Below are positions 41,987 to 54,636 of a DNA stretch of 64,000 bases, in pieces. The notes beneath the pieces are model-generated. The model did not search any database. It was not told the DNA's origin and saw only the letters and a program-made list of their open reading frames with translations. A program made the position numbers and the translations under genes. This stretch comes from Pseudomonas solani (GTDB lineage Bacteria > Pseudomonadota > Gammaproteobacteria > Pseudomonadales > Pseudomonadaceae), in NCBI RefSeq assembly GCF_026072635.1, contig NZ_AP023081.1:342501-406500 (forward strand), read 5' to 3'. Position 1 is the stretch's first letter. The number at the start of each line of letters is the position of its first letter.

Positions 41987-42087
41987 TTCAAAAGCCGCCT
42001 AATCCCGTGAAGGGCGCCCATTAAACAATCAACGCAGAACACTGCCAAGGCCCGCCGGGCGTGGGGCGGGCCGTTGGCGGCGGGGTC

Positions 42088-44709
<2,622 letters not shown>

Positions 44710-44830
44710 AGGTTCTTCCACGGAAACTGCGGCCACGAATCGCCGGCAAAGGGCCGCATTATATAGGCCCTGTGCCTGCGGGATAGTGCCTTTATGCGAT
44801 AGAAAACGGCTATCGGAGGCTATCAGGTGA

Positions 44831-45835
44831 TCAACGGCGGCGGAACTCGGCGAACGCCTCGATCACCCGCTCGATGCCGGCGGCATCGACGTCCAGGTGG
44901 GTCACCATACGCAAGCGCGGCGCGGCACTCAGGACGATGCCCCGCTCGGCCATGAAGGCTTTCGCGGCCGGCGCCTGCGAACCCAGGTCAACATAGACCA
45001 TGTTGCTCTGCACCGGCTCCACGCTGTAGCCCAGTTCGGCCAGCCCGGCGCCCAGGCGCGTGGCGTTGGCGTGGTCGTCCGCCAGGCGCTGCACCTGGTG
45101 ATCCAGGGCGTACAGGCCCGCAGCCGCCAGCAGGCCGGCCTGGCGCATGCCGCCGCCGACCATCTTGCGCAGGCGCCGGGCCTTGGCGATCAGTGCCGCG
45201 CTGCCGCACAGCACCGAACCCACCGGGGCGCCCAGGCCCTTGGACAGGCACACGGAAACCGAATCGAAATGCTGGGTGATCTCGCGGGCGTCCACGCCCA
45301 GCTTCACCGCCGCGTTGTACAGGCGCGCGCCGTCCAGGTGCAGCGCCAGGCCACGGCGCCGGGTCAGCTCCCGCGCCGCCGCCAGGTACGCCAGGGGCAG
45401 CACCTTGCCCTGCATGGTGTTTTCCAGCGCCAGCAGGCGGGTGCGGGCGAAGTGGAAATCGTCCTGCTTGATCGCCGCCTCGACCTTGGCCAGGTCGAGC
45501 GAGCCATCGGCCTCGCCATCGATGGGCTGCGGCTGGATCGAGCCGAGCACCGCCGCGCCGCCGCCTTCGTATTTATAGGTGTGGGCCTGCTGGCCGACGA
45601 TGTACTCGTCACCGCGCTCGCAATGGGCCATCAGCCCCAGCAGGTTGCTCATGGTGCCGGTGGGCACGAAGAGCGCCGCCTCGAAGCCCAGGCGCTCCGC
45701 GAGCGTGGCTTCCAGGCGGTTGACGGTGGGGTCTTCGCCATAGACGTCATCACCCAGCGGCGCCGCCTGCATGGCGTCGCGCATGCCGGGCGTGGGTTGG
45801 GTGACGGTATCGCTGCGCAGGTCTATGACGGCCAT
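44831..45835 (-). CDS. ltaE: Low-specificity L-threonine aldolase
   Basis: 334 residues, a fold-type I PLP enzyme. IDLRSDTVTQPTPGMRDAM is the family start, PLGDDVYGEDPTVNRLE follows near 26, LHLDGARLYNAA near 165 and the PLP Lys in SVSVCLSKGLGAPVGSVL near 200. It splits L-threonine or allo-threonine to glycine and acetaldehyde. It lies between alaS and the aru operon on the same strand and is probably transcribed alone. Confidence 0.9.
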   Translation of the reverse strand: MAVIDLRSDTVTQPTPGMRDAMQAAPLGDDVYGEDPTVNRLEATLAERLGFEAALFVPTGTMSNLLGLMAHCERGDEYIVGQQAHTYKYEGGGAAVLGSIQPQPIDGEADGSLDLAKVEAAIKQDDFHFARTRLLALENTMQGKVLPLAYLAAARELTRRRGLALHLDGARLYNAAVKLGVDAREITQHFDSVSVCLSKGLGAPVGSVLCGSAALIAKARRLRKMVGGGMRQAGLLAAAGLYALDHQVQRLADDHANATRLGAGLAELGYSVEPVQSNMVYVDLGSQAPAAKAFMAERGIVLSAAPRLRMVTHLDVDAAGIERVIEAFAEFRRR

Positions 45836-45962
45836 CTCGGGGCTCCTTGGCTGGGTAAGGGAACGACCCTAAAGGAGCGCGACGAGAGGAGCAAGGGGGA
45901 GCGAAACGTCCTTCGGCAAGCCGTAGCCTGGGCATCAGCCCGGGAACGAGACGCGCATTGGA

Positions 45963-46964
45963 TCAGTCGACTTCGGCGGGGACGATGAGGATGCCGGCGC
46001 GCAGGCCGTTCTTCACCTTCGGGTTGGGGAAGATGATGCGTGCACCCTCCTCCTCGATCACCCAGCGGGTGCCGGCGATGTCGTCGGCCAGCAGGTAGCC
46101 GACCGGCAGCTCGCTGAAGTTCTCGATGTCCGCCGGCAGGTGCAGCTGGAAGGCATCGCTGTGCTTGATCACCTCGCGGGACACGGCGAACAGCTGCAGC
46201 GCGCCGAGGTCCTCGCCCTCGCCTTCCGGCTCGGCGCCTTCCACCAACAGGCGCAAGCGTGCTTCCAGCAGGTCGAGGTTGACCTGGCCGTTCTCGCCGA
46301 ACGGGCGCGCCTTGCCCAGCTCCAGGGTGAAGGCTTCGGCCTCCAGGCTGGCGTAGGTGTAGGAGCTGAAGGTGATACCGGTCTTGTTCTGCAGCAGCAC
46401 CGCCTCGATGCCGGCGGCGCCCAGGCGCGCCAGTTCGCGGCGGGAATGTTCGCGCCCCTCCTTGTACGGATAGAGGGCGAACTGCTCGATCTTCGAGCCA
46501 CGGATGGCGGTGTGCAGGTCGTAGTGCAGGCGGGTACGGCTCGGCTTGATGAAGAAGGCCGCGGCCAGGCGCTCCAACTCGTTGGCGCGCATCGCCTCGA
46601 AGCCGCTGGTCTGCTCGTGACGGCCATTGAACAGGCGGTTGATGTCCTGCTCCAGGTAGCGCTCGCCGCGGCGCATGGCCTCGGGGTTGCCGAGCAGGAA
46701 GAGAATGCGCGAGCGGGGCTTCAGCTCGCCGCGGGCCACGCCTTGCAGCAGGCGGTCCAGCAGTTCGATCGGTGCCGTCTCGTTGCCATGGATACCGGCG
46801 GAGAGCAGCAGGTCCATGCCGTTGTCGGCGTTGACGGGCGGGGTGACCTCAAGCGCCCCCTCGCCCAGCCAGTGCAGGCGGGTGCCCTCGGCGGTCAGTT
46901 GAATCTTCTCGGTCGGCTCGCGGCCGGCCAGGGTCAGTTCAAGCAGTTTGCCAAGGGCCAACAT
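45963..46964 (-). CDS. aruE: Succinylglutamate desuccinylase (AST pathway step 5)
   Basis: 333 residues of the M14 zinc-carboxypeptidase-like AstE/aspartoacylase family. The Zn ligands are in SAGIHGNETAPIELL (H and E, near 53) and DLHTAIRGS (H, near 148), and the catalytic Glu is likely in TLELGKARPFG. It hydrolyses N-succinylglutamate to succinate and glutamate. Last gene of the aru operon. ATG 46964 begins MLALGKLLELTLAG. A 10-bp gap separates it from the small upstream gene. Confidence 0.93.
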   Translation of the reverse strand: MLALGKLLELTLAGREPTEKIQLTAEGTRLHWLGEGALEVTPPVNADNGMDLLLSAGIHGNETAPIELLDRLLQGVARGELKPRSRILFLLGNPEAMRRGERYLEQDINRLFNGRHEQTSGFEAMRANELERLAAAFFIKPSRTRLHYDLHTAIRGSKIEQFALYPYKEGREHSRRELARLGAAGIEAVLLQNKTGITFSSYTYASLEAEAFTLELGKARPFGENGQVNLDLLEARLRLLVEGAEPEGEGEDLGALQLFAVSREVIKHSDAFQLHLPADIENFSELPVGYLLADDIAGTRWVIEEEGARIIFPNPKVKNGLRAGILIVPAEVD

Positions 46965-46974
46965 CCGCGCGTCC

Positions 46975-47271
46975 TCAATGATCGTGGTTGCAGTCCGGGC
47001 CATGCACGTGGCCGTCCTCGTCGTCATCACCGGCGTCGGCCGGCTCCATCTCCAGCTGCAGGCTGACCAGGTTGGTCGCCAGCGGGCGCAGCAACAGGTT
47101 GGCGTACTCGGTATCGCCTTCCTCGACATCCACGCCGATCAGCAGCTGGCCGTTGCCGGCGGTCTGGATCCAGACCTCCTTGCCCTGCCACATCACCGCA
47201 AAGCGCGTGCAGGAGGTTTCGAGCTGGGTACCGTCGGTGTCTTCGAGGATGAGTTGCAGGGCGTCGGACAT
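46975..47271 (-). CDS. Small His-rich-tail protein of the aru operon
   Basis: 98 residues: MSDALQLILEDTDGTQLETS, FAVMWQGKEVWIQTAGNGQLLIGVDVEEGD, then a very acidic, His-rich tail (DAGDDDEDGHVHGPDCNHDH). It sits between aruB and aruE, the place of the conserved hypothetical PA0900 in PAO1. The tail has four His and a Cys in 11 residues and could bind zinc, perhaps to help metallate the Zn enzyme encoded next to it; that is only an inference. ATG 47271 is used because upstream sequence is repeat DNA. Confidence 0.75.
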   Translation of the reverse strand: MSDALQLILEDTDGTQLETSCTRFAVMWQGKEVWIQTAGNGQLLIGVDVEEGDTEYANLLLRPLATNLVSLQLEMEPADAGDDDEDGHVHGPDCNHDH

Positions 47272-47281
47272 CTTTGAACTC

Positions 47282-47375
47282 CTAGAGGGAAGCTGGAAGC
47301 TAAAAGCTGGAAGCCGGAAGTGGTTCACCGGCAGACGGAGTACCCACTTCCAGCTTCATGCTTCCAGCTACCGGC
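47282..47375. repeat. GAAGCTG heptad repeats forming a large inverted repeat
   Basis: Units of GGAAGCTGGAAGC, AAAGCTGGAAGCCGGAAGTGG on one arm (to about 47321) and CCACTTCCAGCTTCATGC, TTCCAGCTACCGGC on the other (47344-47375) can fold on each other. It fills the spacer between aruB and the small His-rich gene. Similar heptads occur at 51213-51250 between aruF and aruG. Confidence 0.65.
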
Positions 47376-48722
47376 TCAAGTTAGTTGAAACGGATAAACG
47401 GCGCCCAGTTTAAGGATCTGCGTCAGCTCATCCAATGCCGTGCGGCATTCAGTGAGCAATTGTGGATCAGCCAGGTCGGTTTCGCTCAGGCGATCGCGGT
47501 AGTGCTTCTCCACCCAGCCGGTCAGGCTGTCGTAGAGCGAGGGGGTGAGGATCACGCCCTGGTTCACCGCCGCCAGCTCGTCGTCCTTCAGCGCCACGCG
47601 CAGGCGCAGGCAGGCGGGGCCGCCGCCGTTCTGCATGCTCTGCTTGAGGTCGAAGACCTTCACCTCGCGGATCGGGCCGTCCTCGGCGGTCAGGGTCTGC
47701 AGGTAGTTCCACACCCGCGCGTTGTTGCGGCACTCCTCCGGGACGATCAGCAGCATGCTGCCGTCGGCGCGGCTGAGCAGCTGGCTGTTGAACAGGTAGG
47801 AACGCACTGCGTCCTCCACCGTCACCGCATCACGGGGCACGCACACGGCCTGGAAGCGGCCACCGACGCGGCCCAGCTTGTCGTGCAGCTCGGCCAGCAC
47901 CTTGTCGGTGTCGAGGAAGGCGTCTTCGTGGTGGAACAGCACTTCGCCGTTGCCCACCGCGATCACGTCGTTGTGGAACACGCCCTGGTCGATCACCGCC
48001 GGGTTCTGCTGGGCGTAGACCACGCCGGCCTCGCTCAGCCCGTGCAGGCGTGCGACGGCCTGGCTGGCCTCCAGGGTCTGCCGCGCCGGGTAGCGCGCCG
48101 GTGCCGGGAAGCGGCTGTCGAAGGCGCTGCGGCCGAACACGAAGAACTCCACGCCCGCCTCGCCATAGCCCTTGCAGAAACGGGTGTGGTTGGCCGCGCC
48201 TTCGTCACCGAACTGCGCCACTGCCGGCAGCGCGGCGTGGTGGGCGAAGTGGCGGTCGTTGGCGAACATCGCACCCAGCACACGGCTGGTGGTGGGGTGC
48301 TCGATGCTGCGGTGGAACTTGCAATTGAGGTTGGCGGCGGTGAAGTGCACGCGGCCATCGGCAGTGTCGGCGCTGGGGCTGACGGTGCAGGCGTTGGCGG
48401 TCCACATGCTCGAGGCCGAGCTGCAGGCGGCCAGCAGCGGCATGGCCTCCTTGGCGGCCTTCTCGATCACCTGGGCGTCGGTGCCGGCGAAGCCGAGGCT
48501 GCGCAGCGCGGCGACGTCGGGGCGCTCCTGCGGGGCCAGTACGCCCTGCTTGAAGCCCATGTCCATCAGCGCCTTCATCTTCGCCAGGCCCTGCAGGGCG
48601 GCTTCCTTGGGGCTGGAAGCGGCCTGGCTGTTGCTCTGCGACGCCACGTTGCCATACGACAGGCCGCCGTAGTTGTGGGTCGGGCCGACCAGACCGTCGA
48701 AGTTCACTTCATGGGCGCTCAT
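47376..48722 (-). CDS. aruB: N-succinylarginine dihydrolase (AST pathway step 2)
   Basis: 448 residues, matching AstB in length and pattern: EVNFDGLVGPTHNYGGLSYGN at the start, SSASSMWTANACTVSPSADT near 107, HNDVIAVGNGEVLFHHEDAF near 248, and SMQNGGGPACLRLRVALKDDE near 362 with the catalytic Cys. An amidinotransferase-fold enzyme, it releases two NH3 and CO2 from succinylarginine to give succinylornithine. It overlaps the aruD stop by 4 bases. Confidence 0.95.
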   Translation of the reverse strand: MSAHEVNFDGLVGPTHNYGGLSYGNVASQSNSQAASSPKEAALQGLAKMKALMDMGFKQGVLAPQERPDVAALRSLGFAGTDAQVIEKAAKEAMPLLAACSSASSMWTANACTVSPSADTADGRVHFTAANLNCKFHRSIEHPTTSRVLGAMFANDRHFAHHAALPAVAQFGDEGAANHTRFCKGYGEAGVEFFVFGRSAFDSRFPAPARYPARQTLEASQAVARLHGLSEAGVVYAQQNPAVIDQGVFHNDVIAVGNGEVLFHHEDAFLDTDKVLAELHDKLGRVGGRFQAVCVPRDAVTVEDAVRSYLFNSQLLSRADGSMLLIVPEECRNNARVWNYLQTLTAEDGPIREVKVFDLKQSMQNGGGPACLRLRVALKDDELAAVNQGVILTPSLYDSLTGWVEKHYRDRLSETDLADPQLLTECRTALDELTQILKLGAVYPFQLT

Positions 48723-50182
48723 AGGCTGACTCCAGGCGTCAGGGTTGCAGGCAGGGCAAGGGTTTCACTTTCCAGCGAAGCGACCGGGTAAGCGCAATAG
48801 TCAGCGGCGTAGTAGGCGCTGGCGCGGTGGTTGCCCGATGCGCCGATGCCCCCGAAGGGCGCACTGCTCGCGGCCCCGGTCAGTTGTTTGTTCCAGTTGA
48901 CGATGCCGGCGCGGCTCTCGATGAAGAAGCGCTGGTACAGCTCGCGGGAATCCGACAGCAGCCCGGCAGCCAGGCCGTATTGGGTGGCATTGGCTTCGGC
49001 GATGGCGGCATCGAAATCGGCGTAGCGGATCACCTGCAGCAGCGGGCCGAAGAACTCCTCGTCCGGGCGCTCGGCCACGGCGGTGACGTCGAGGATGCCG
49101 GGGGTCAGCAGCGCAGCGGTTTCCAGCGGCTGGGACATGGCCAGCAGCGGCGTGGCGCCCTGGGCGATCAGGTGCTCCTGGGCCTTGAGCAGGTGGCGCG
49201 CGGCGTCCAGGGAGATCACCGAGCCCATGAAGGGCGCCGGCTGGGCGTCGAAGGCGCCGACCTGGATGCTCGCCGCCACCGCCACCAGGCGTGCCAGCAG
49301 CGCGTCGCCCCAGGCGCCTTGCGGCACCAGCAGGCGGCGGGCGCAGGTGCAGCGCTGGCCAGCGGAGATGAAGGCGGACTGGATGATGGTGTACACGGCG
49401 GCGTCGACGTCGGCGAGCTCGTCCACCACCAGCGGGTTGTTACCGCCCATCTCCAGCGCCAGGATCTTGTCCGGACGGCCGGCGAACTGCTGGTGCAGCA
49501 GGTTGCCGGTGCGGCTGGAACCGGTGAAGAACAGGCCATCGATGCCGGCGCTCGCGGCCAGGGCGATGCCGGTCTCGCGGGCGCCCTGCACCAGGTTGAG
49601 CACGCCGGCGGGCAGGCCCGCTTCGATCCAGCACTTGACCGTCAGCTCGGCGACCTTGGGGGTCAGCTCGCTGGGTTTGAAGATCACCGCGTTACCGGCC
49701 AGCAGCGCCGGCACGATGTGGCCGTTGGGCAGGTGGCCGGGGAAGTTGTAGGGGCCGAACACCGCCACCACGCCATGGGGCTTGTGGCGCAGCACGGCGG
49801 TGGCGTCGGCCAGGGGGCCGCTCTTCTCGCCGGTGCGTTCGCGGTAGCTCTGGATGGAGATGGCGACCTTGTTGACCATGGTGGTCACTTCGGTGGCCGA
49901 CTCCCACAGCGGCTTGCCGGTCTCCTCGCCGATGCAGCGGGCGAGTTCGTCGGCGTGGGCCTTGAGGGTGAGGGCGAAGCGCTCCAGAACACCGATGCGC
50001 TCCTCCAGGCTCAGCCGGGCCCAGGCCGGGAAGGCGACACGGGCGGCGGCCACGGCGGCCTCGACCTGTTCGGCGCTGGCGCCCTGGCCGTTCCAGACGG
50101 ATTCCTGGGTCACCGGGTTCAGCGAGTCGAAGGCCTCGCCCTGCCCCGCCTGCCAGGCGCCTGCGATGTAATGGGTGCTCAT
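48719..50182 (-). CDS. aruD: Succinylglutamate-semialdehyde dehydrogenase (AST pathway step 4)
   Basis: 487 residues, ALDH superfamily. It has FGPYNFPGHLPNGHIVPALLAGN near 150, the catalytic Glu in LALEMGGNNPLVV near 250 and the catalytic Cys in SAGQRCTCARRLLVP near 285. NAD-dependent oxidation of N-succinylglutamate semialdehyde. ATG 50182 overlaps the aruG stop by 4 bases. An open frame continues upstream through aruG but has no independent support. Confidence 0.95.
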   Translation of the reverse strand: MSTHYIAGAWQAGQGEAFDSLNPVTQESVWNGQGASAEQVEAAVAAARVAFPAWARLSLEERIGVLERFALTLKAHADELARCIGEETGKPLWESATEVTTMVNKVAISIQSYRERTGEKSGPLADATAVLRHKPHGVVAVFGPYNFPGHLPNGHIVPALLAGNAVIFKPSELTPKVAELTVKCWIEAGLPAGVLNLVQGARETGIALAASAGIDGLFFTGSSRTGNLLHQQFAGRPDKILALEMGGNNPLVVDELADVDAAVYTIIQSAFISAGQRCTCARRLLVPQGAWGDALLARLVAVAASIQVGAFDAQPAPFMGSVISLDAARHLLKAQEHLIAQGATPLLAMSQPLETAALLTPGILDVTAVAERPDEEFFGPLLQVIRYADFDAAIAEANATQYGLAAGLLSDSRELYQRFFIESRAGIVNWNKQLTGAASSAPFGGIGASGNHRASAYYAADYCAYPVASLESETLALPATLTPGVSL

Positions 50183-51204
50183 TTGACGGACTCCTTGGCC
50201 GACAGCGGCACGGCGCGGACCGAGGCGCCAGCCGAGAGTTTCAGACGCTTGGCGGTATCCGCGTCGACCACCAGCGTGCCAGCGGCCAGACGGGCCGGGG
50301 CGGCGGTGACGCGGCACTCCTCGCGCTTGCGGTTGTGGATCAGGTACGGCGTGGCATCGTCGCCCGGCGTACCCACGGCCAGCACCAGCGTCTGGCTGTC
50401 CTGCACGGCGCGGATCTTCGCGGTCTGGCACTCGATGGCGGGGCCGGCGTCGAAGATGTCGACGTAGCCCTGGAAGCTGAAGCCTTCACCCTTGAGCATG
50501 GCCAGCGCCGGCTCGGTGTCGGCGTGCACGCGGCCGATCACGTCACGGGCCGCCTCGGAGAGGAAGCAGGTGTAGAGCGGGAACTTGGGCATCAGCTCGG
50601 CGATGAAGGCCTTGTTGCCGACGCCGGTGAGGTAGTCCGCGCGGGAGAATTCCATCTTGAAGAAGTGCCGGCCGAGGCTGTCCCAGAAGGGCGAGACGCC
50701 GTTCTCGTCGGACATGCCGCGCATCTCGGCGATCACCTTGTCACCGAACAGCTCGGGGAACTCGGCGATGAACAGGAAGCGCGCCTTGGACAGCAGCCGG
50801 CCATTGAGGCCGGTGCGGTAGCCGGCGTGCAGGAACAGCGAGCAAAGCTCGGAGTTGCCGGTCAGGTCGTTGGCCAGGAACAGCGTGGGGATCTGCCGGT
50901 GGATGTTCAGCTCCTGGGAGGCGCTGACGGTGAGCCCGACCCGGTAGTTGTACCAGGGCTCGCGCAGGCCCACGGCGCCGGCCACGGCGGAGATGCCGAC
51001 CACCTTGCCGTCGTCGTCCTCGAGCACGAACAGGTAGTCCGCGTCGCCCCGTTCGGCTTCGCCGTGGAAGGCCTTCTCCGCCCAGCCGACTCGGTGCGAC
51101 AGGCGCTCCTCGTTGGCCGGGAGGGTGGTGAGGCCGGCACCGGTGCTGCGCGCCAGGTCGATCAGGGCAGGCAGGTCGGCGCTGCGTACGGGACGAACGA
51201 TCAT
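50179..51204 (-). CDS. aruG: Arginine/ornithine N-succinyltransferase beta subunit
   Basis: 341 residues of the AstA family: MIVRPVRSADLPALIDLARS, TTLPANEERLSHRVGWAEKAF, PTLFLANDLTGNSELCSLFL near 135 and YVDIFDAGPAIECQTAKIRAV near 265. Forms a heteromer with AruF and starts the arginine succinyltransferase route using succinyl-CoA. It overlaps aruD by 4 bases. The short gap to aruF (51205-51281) contains heptad repeats (CTTCAAGC, GCTGCAAGC). Confidence 0.95.
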   Translation of the reverse strand: MIVRPVRSADLPALIDLARSTGAGLTTLPANEERLSHRVGWAEKAFHGEAERGDADYLFVLEDDDGKVVGISAVAGAVGLREPWYNYRVGLTVSASQELNIHRQIPTLFLANDLTGNSELCSLFLHAGYRTGLNGRLLSKARFLFIAEFPELFGDKVIAEMRGMSDENGVSPFWDSLGRHFFKMEFSRADYLTGVGNKAFIAELMPKFPLYTCFLSEAARDVIGRVHADTEPALAMLKGEGFSFQGYVDIFDAGPAIECQTAKIRAVQDSQTLVLAVGTPGDDATPYLIHNRKREECRVTAAPARLAAGTLVVDADTAKRLKLSAGASVRAVPLSAKESVK

Positions 51205-51281
51205 AGTGACTCCGTTAGAGCTGCATGCTTCAAGCGGCACGCTGCAAGCCGGCGGCAACGGCCGCCGCTTGGCGTTTCGGT

Positions 51282-52298
51282 TTAAATCGCTACCAGGCGC
51301 ACGCTGGCGCCTTCACCCACGCCGAGGGCTTCGGCGATCTCCAGGCTGAGTTCCACCGGCTTGCCGGGCACCCAGTCGAGGTCCGCCACCACGGCGCGGA
51401 AGTCCTGCAGCAGGCCGTTGCTCACCAGGTACTGGCGGCCACCCTTCTGCTGCTCGCCGATGCGCACGGGCACGACGCGGCTCTGGGCGATGGAACGGAT
51501 GCCGGAGGTGCGGGCGTGCAGGGTCGGGCCGCCATCGAAGATGTCGATGTAGTTGTCGGTCTCGAAGCCTTCACGCATCAGGATGTCGAAGGTGATCTGC
51601 GCGCGCGGGTGCACCTGGCCCATGGATTCCTGGGCCTCGTCCGGCAGCAGCGGCACGTAGATGGGGTAGTTGGGCATCAGCTCGGCGAGGAAGGTGCGGC
51701 TCTTCAGGCCCGAAAGGCGCTCGGCCTCGATGTAGTTCAGGTCGAAGAAGTTGCGCCCCACGGCGTTCCAGAACGGCGATTCGCCCTCGTCGTCGCTGTA
51801 GCCGACGATCTCCACCACCACCGCATCGGCGAAGCGCTCCGGGTGGCTGGCCATGAACATCAGGCGCGCCCGGGAGTTGAGCTCGGCGCTGGCGGTGCCC
51901 ACCAGCTCGCGCTGCACGTAGAAGCTGGTCAGCAGGCTGTTGCCGGTGAGGTCGTGGCACAGCGAGAGGACGTGGATCTTGTTGTGGATCTTCAGCTCGC
52001 GCGAGGCGTGCACGAAGGTCTCGTTGCGGAAGCTGTAGAAGGGCTCGGAGAAGCCGGCCGAGGCGACGATGGCCGAGCAGCCGACCAGGCGGCCGGTCGC
52101 GGTGTCTTCCAGGACGAAGAAATAGCTTTCCTCACCGTTGAAGCTGACTTCCGCCGCGAACGAAGCTTCCGAGGCGGCGATCTTCTCACCAAGGCGCTCG
52201 GCGTCGTCCGGCAGCGAAGTGACACCAACGGGGCTGTCCGCAGCCAGGCGCTGAACATCGGCAAGGTCGGCCATTTGCGCGGGGCGCATCACCAGCAT
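51282..52298 (-). CDS. aruF: Arginine/ornithine N-succinyltransferase alpha subunit
   Basis: 338 residues, a paralogue of AruG: MLVMRPAQMADLADVQRLAA, VTSLPDDAERLGEKIAASEASF, LSLCHDLTGNSLLTSFYV near 130 and NYIDIFDGGPTLHARTSGIRSI near 255. The adjacent paralogous pair (alpha then beta) is characteristic of Pseudomonas, where enterobacteria have a single AstA. It follows aruC by about 150 bp. Confidence 0.95.
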   Translation of the reverse strand: MLVMRPAQMADLADVQRLAADSPVGVTSLPDDAERLGEKIAASEASFAAEVSFNGEESYFFVLEDTATGRLVGCSAIVASAGFSEPFYSFRNETFVHASRELKIHNKIHVLSLCHDLTGNSLLTSFYVQRELVGTASAELNSRARLMFMASHPERFADAVVVEIVGYSDDEGESPFWNAVGRNFFDLNYIEAERLSGLKSRTFLAELMPNYPIYVPLLPDEAQESMGQVHPRAQITFDILMREGFETDNYIDIFDGGPTLHARTSGIRSIAQSRVVPVRIGEQQKGGRQYLVSNGLLQDFRAVVADLDWVPGKPVELSLEIAEALGVGEGASVRLVAI

Positions 52299-52446
52299 GG
52301 TGTCACTCCTTCAATAAAGGCTCCGGGCAACCCATGCGAGGTCGGCCGGAGAAAACGGCGGCCAAAAGGCCGCCGATCACGCATGAAAACGTTCATCCCT
52401 GGAATCGGAACCGCGGCACAGCCCTGTGCCGCGTATCACCCGGGCC

Positions 52447-53667
<1,221 letters not shown>

Positions 53668-54013
53668 CAGTTTCTCCTGCCATGAACGGCTAGTGATGAA
53701 AGGATTGTAGGGACAGATTAGGGGTTGGCATTGCCGCCAAGCGACAACTTCTTACAGCGCCAACCCGCGAAAAACCGAGGCTTTCGTAAATGCGACAGAA
53801 AGCTTCGGGAAGGCGCAGTTTAAACGCGGATCGCCACGGGACGCACGGGGCGCAGCGCATCGGTCAGCGGATGACCGGCGAGGCTTCGATGACGACGCGA
53901 ATGGCGATCGGCGACTGCCGGAACCGGGCGGTTCCGGCGTCCTTGCAAGGGCCGCTCGCGCAGGCCCGTGGAGCGGAGCCAGAGCGGACTCCGCGAAAGG
54001 CACCCTCCGCCCG
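53668..54013 (-). promoter_or_regulatory. aruC upstream region with ArgR-type site
   Basis: 346 bp without a gene. On the minus strand at 53746-53731 lies TGTCGC-N8-AA, the half-site described for P. aeruginosa ArgR. A degenerate second half (TGTCCC) starts 31 bases further downstream at 53715. This fits arginine-dependent activation of the aru operon. Nothing else stands out up to the GNAT stop. Confidence 0.6.
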
Positions 54014-54472
54014 CTAAAGCGGCATCCGGTACTCGATCACCCCCGGCCGCTCGGCGATCCAGTCATACAGCCGCTGGGCGGTGTGGTTACTCTCCTGGGT
54101 ATGCCAGTACAGCCGGTCGCACTGCCTTTCCCGGGCCTGCCCCTGCACGTACTCGATCAGCCTCTTGCCGATCTTCTGGCCACGCACGCTGGGGGAGACG
54201 TAGAGGTCCTCCAGGTAGCAGAAGTCGTTCACGGCCCAGGTCGAGCGATGGAAGACGAAGTTGACGAAGCCGAAGATGTGCTCGCCATCCGTGGCGACGG
54301 CGGCCTGGACCGGCTCGCGCTCATCGAAGAACCGCGCCCAGGTCATCCGGGTGACCTCCGGGCTCAGGTCCACGCCATAGAACTCTTGGTACTTGCCCCA
54401 ATACTCGGCCCATTTGTCGAAATCTTCCGGCTTCACCGGGCGAACCGAGATGAGTTGCTGCACTGCTGTCAT
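54014..54472 (-). CDS. GNAT-family N-acetyltransferase
   Basis: 152 residues. SVRPVKPEDFDKWAEYWGKY opens the fold, LEDLYVSPSVRGQKIGKRLIEYV (about 90-112) carries the acetyl-CoA RGxKIG loop, and the end is HTAQRLYDWIAERPGVIEYRMPL. Close in style to small diamine or amino-acid acetyltransferases, but the substrate is unknown. ATG 54472 has AGGAG 7 bases upstream. It is divergent from a MocR regulator that probably controls it. Confidence 0.85.
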   Translation of the reverse strand: MTAVQQLISVRPVKPEDFDKWAEYWGKYQEFYGVDLSPEVTRMTWARFFDEREPVQAAVATDGEHIFGFVNFVFHRSTWAVNDFCYLEDLYVSPSVRGQKIGKRLIEYVQGQARERQCDRLYWHTQESNHTAQRLYDWIAERPGVIEYRMPL

Positions 54473-54636
54473 GGAAATGCTCCTGTTTTCCATCCGGGGG
54501 GCCCTCCCTCCCGGAACTGCCGATCAAGCGCGGGCCCGCGCTGCTGCGCCGACTCCGCCAGGCTTGACCGTGGCAGTTTTATAGCGCCCTATTGGCCTGA
54601 TTTTCCCCACCAATACACGTATCAAGAGCAGACCAA

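Noticed and set aside
48719..50431. An 83-codon N-terminal extension of AruD
   Set aside because: It lies within the aruG coding region; the family's start matches MSTHYIAGAW at 50182, with the 4-base overlap typical of this operon.
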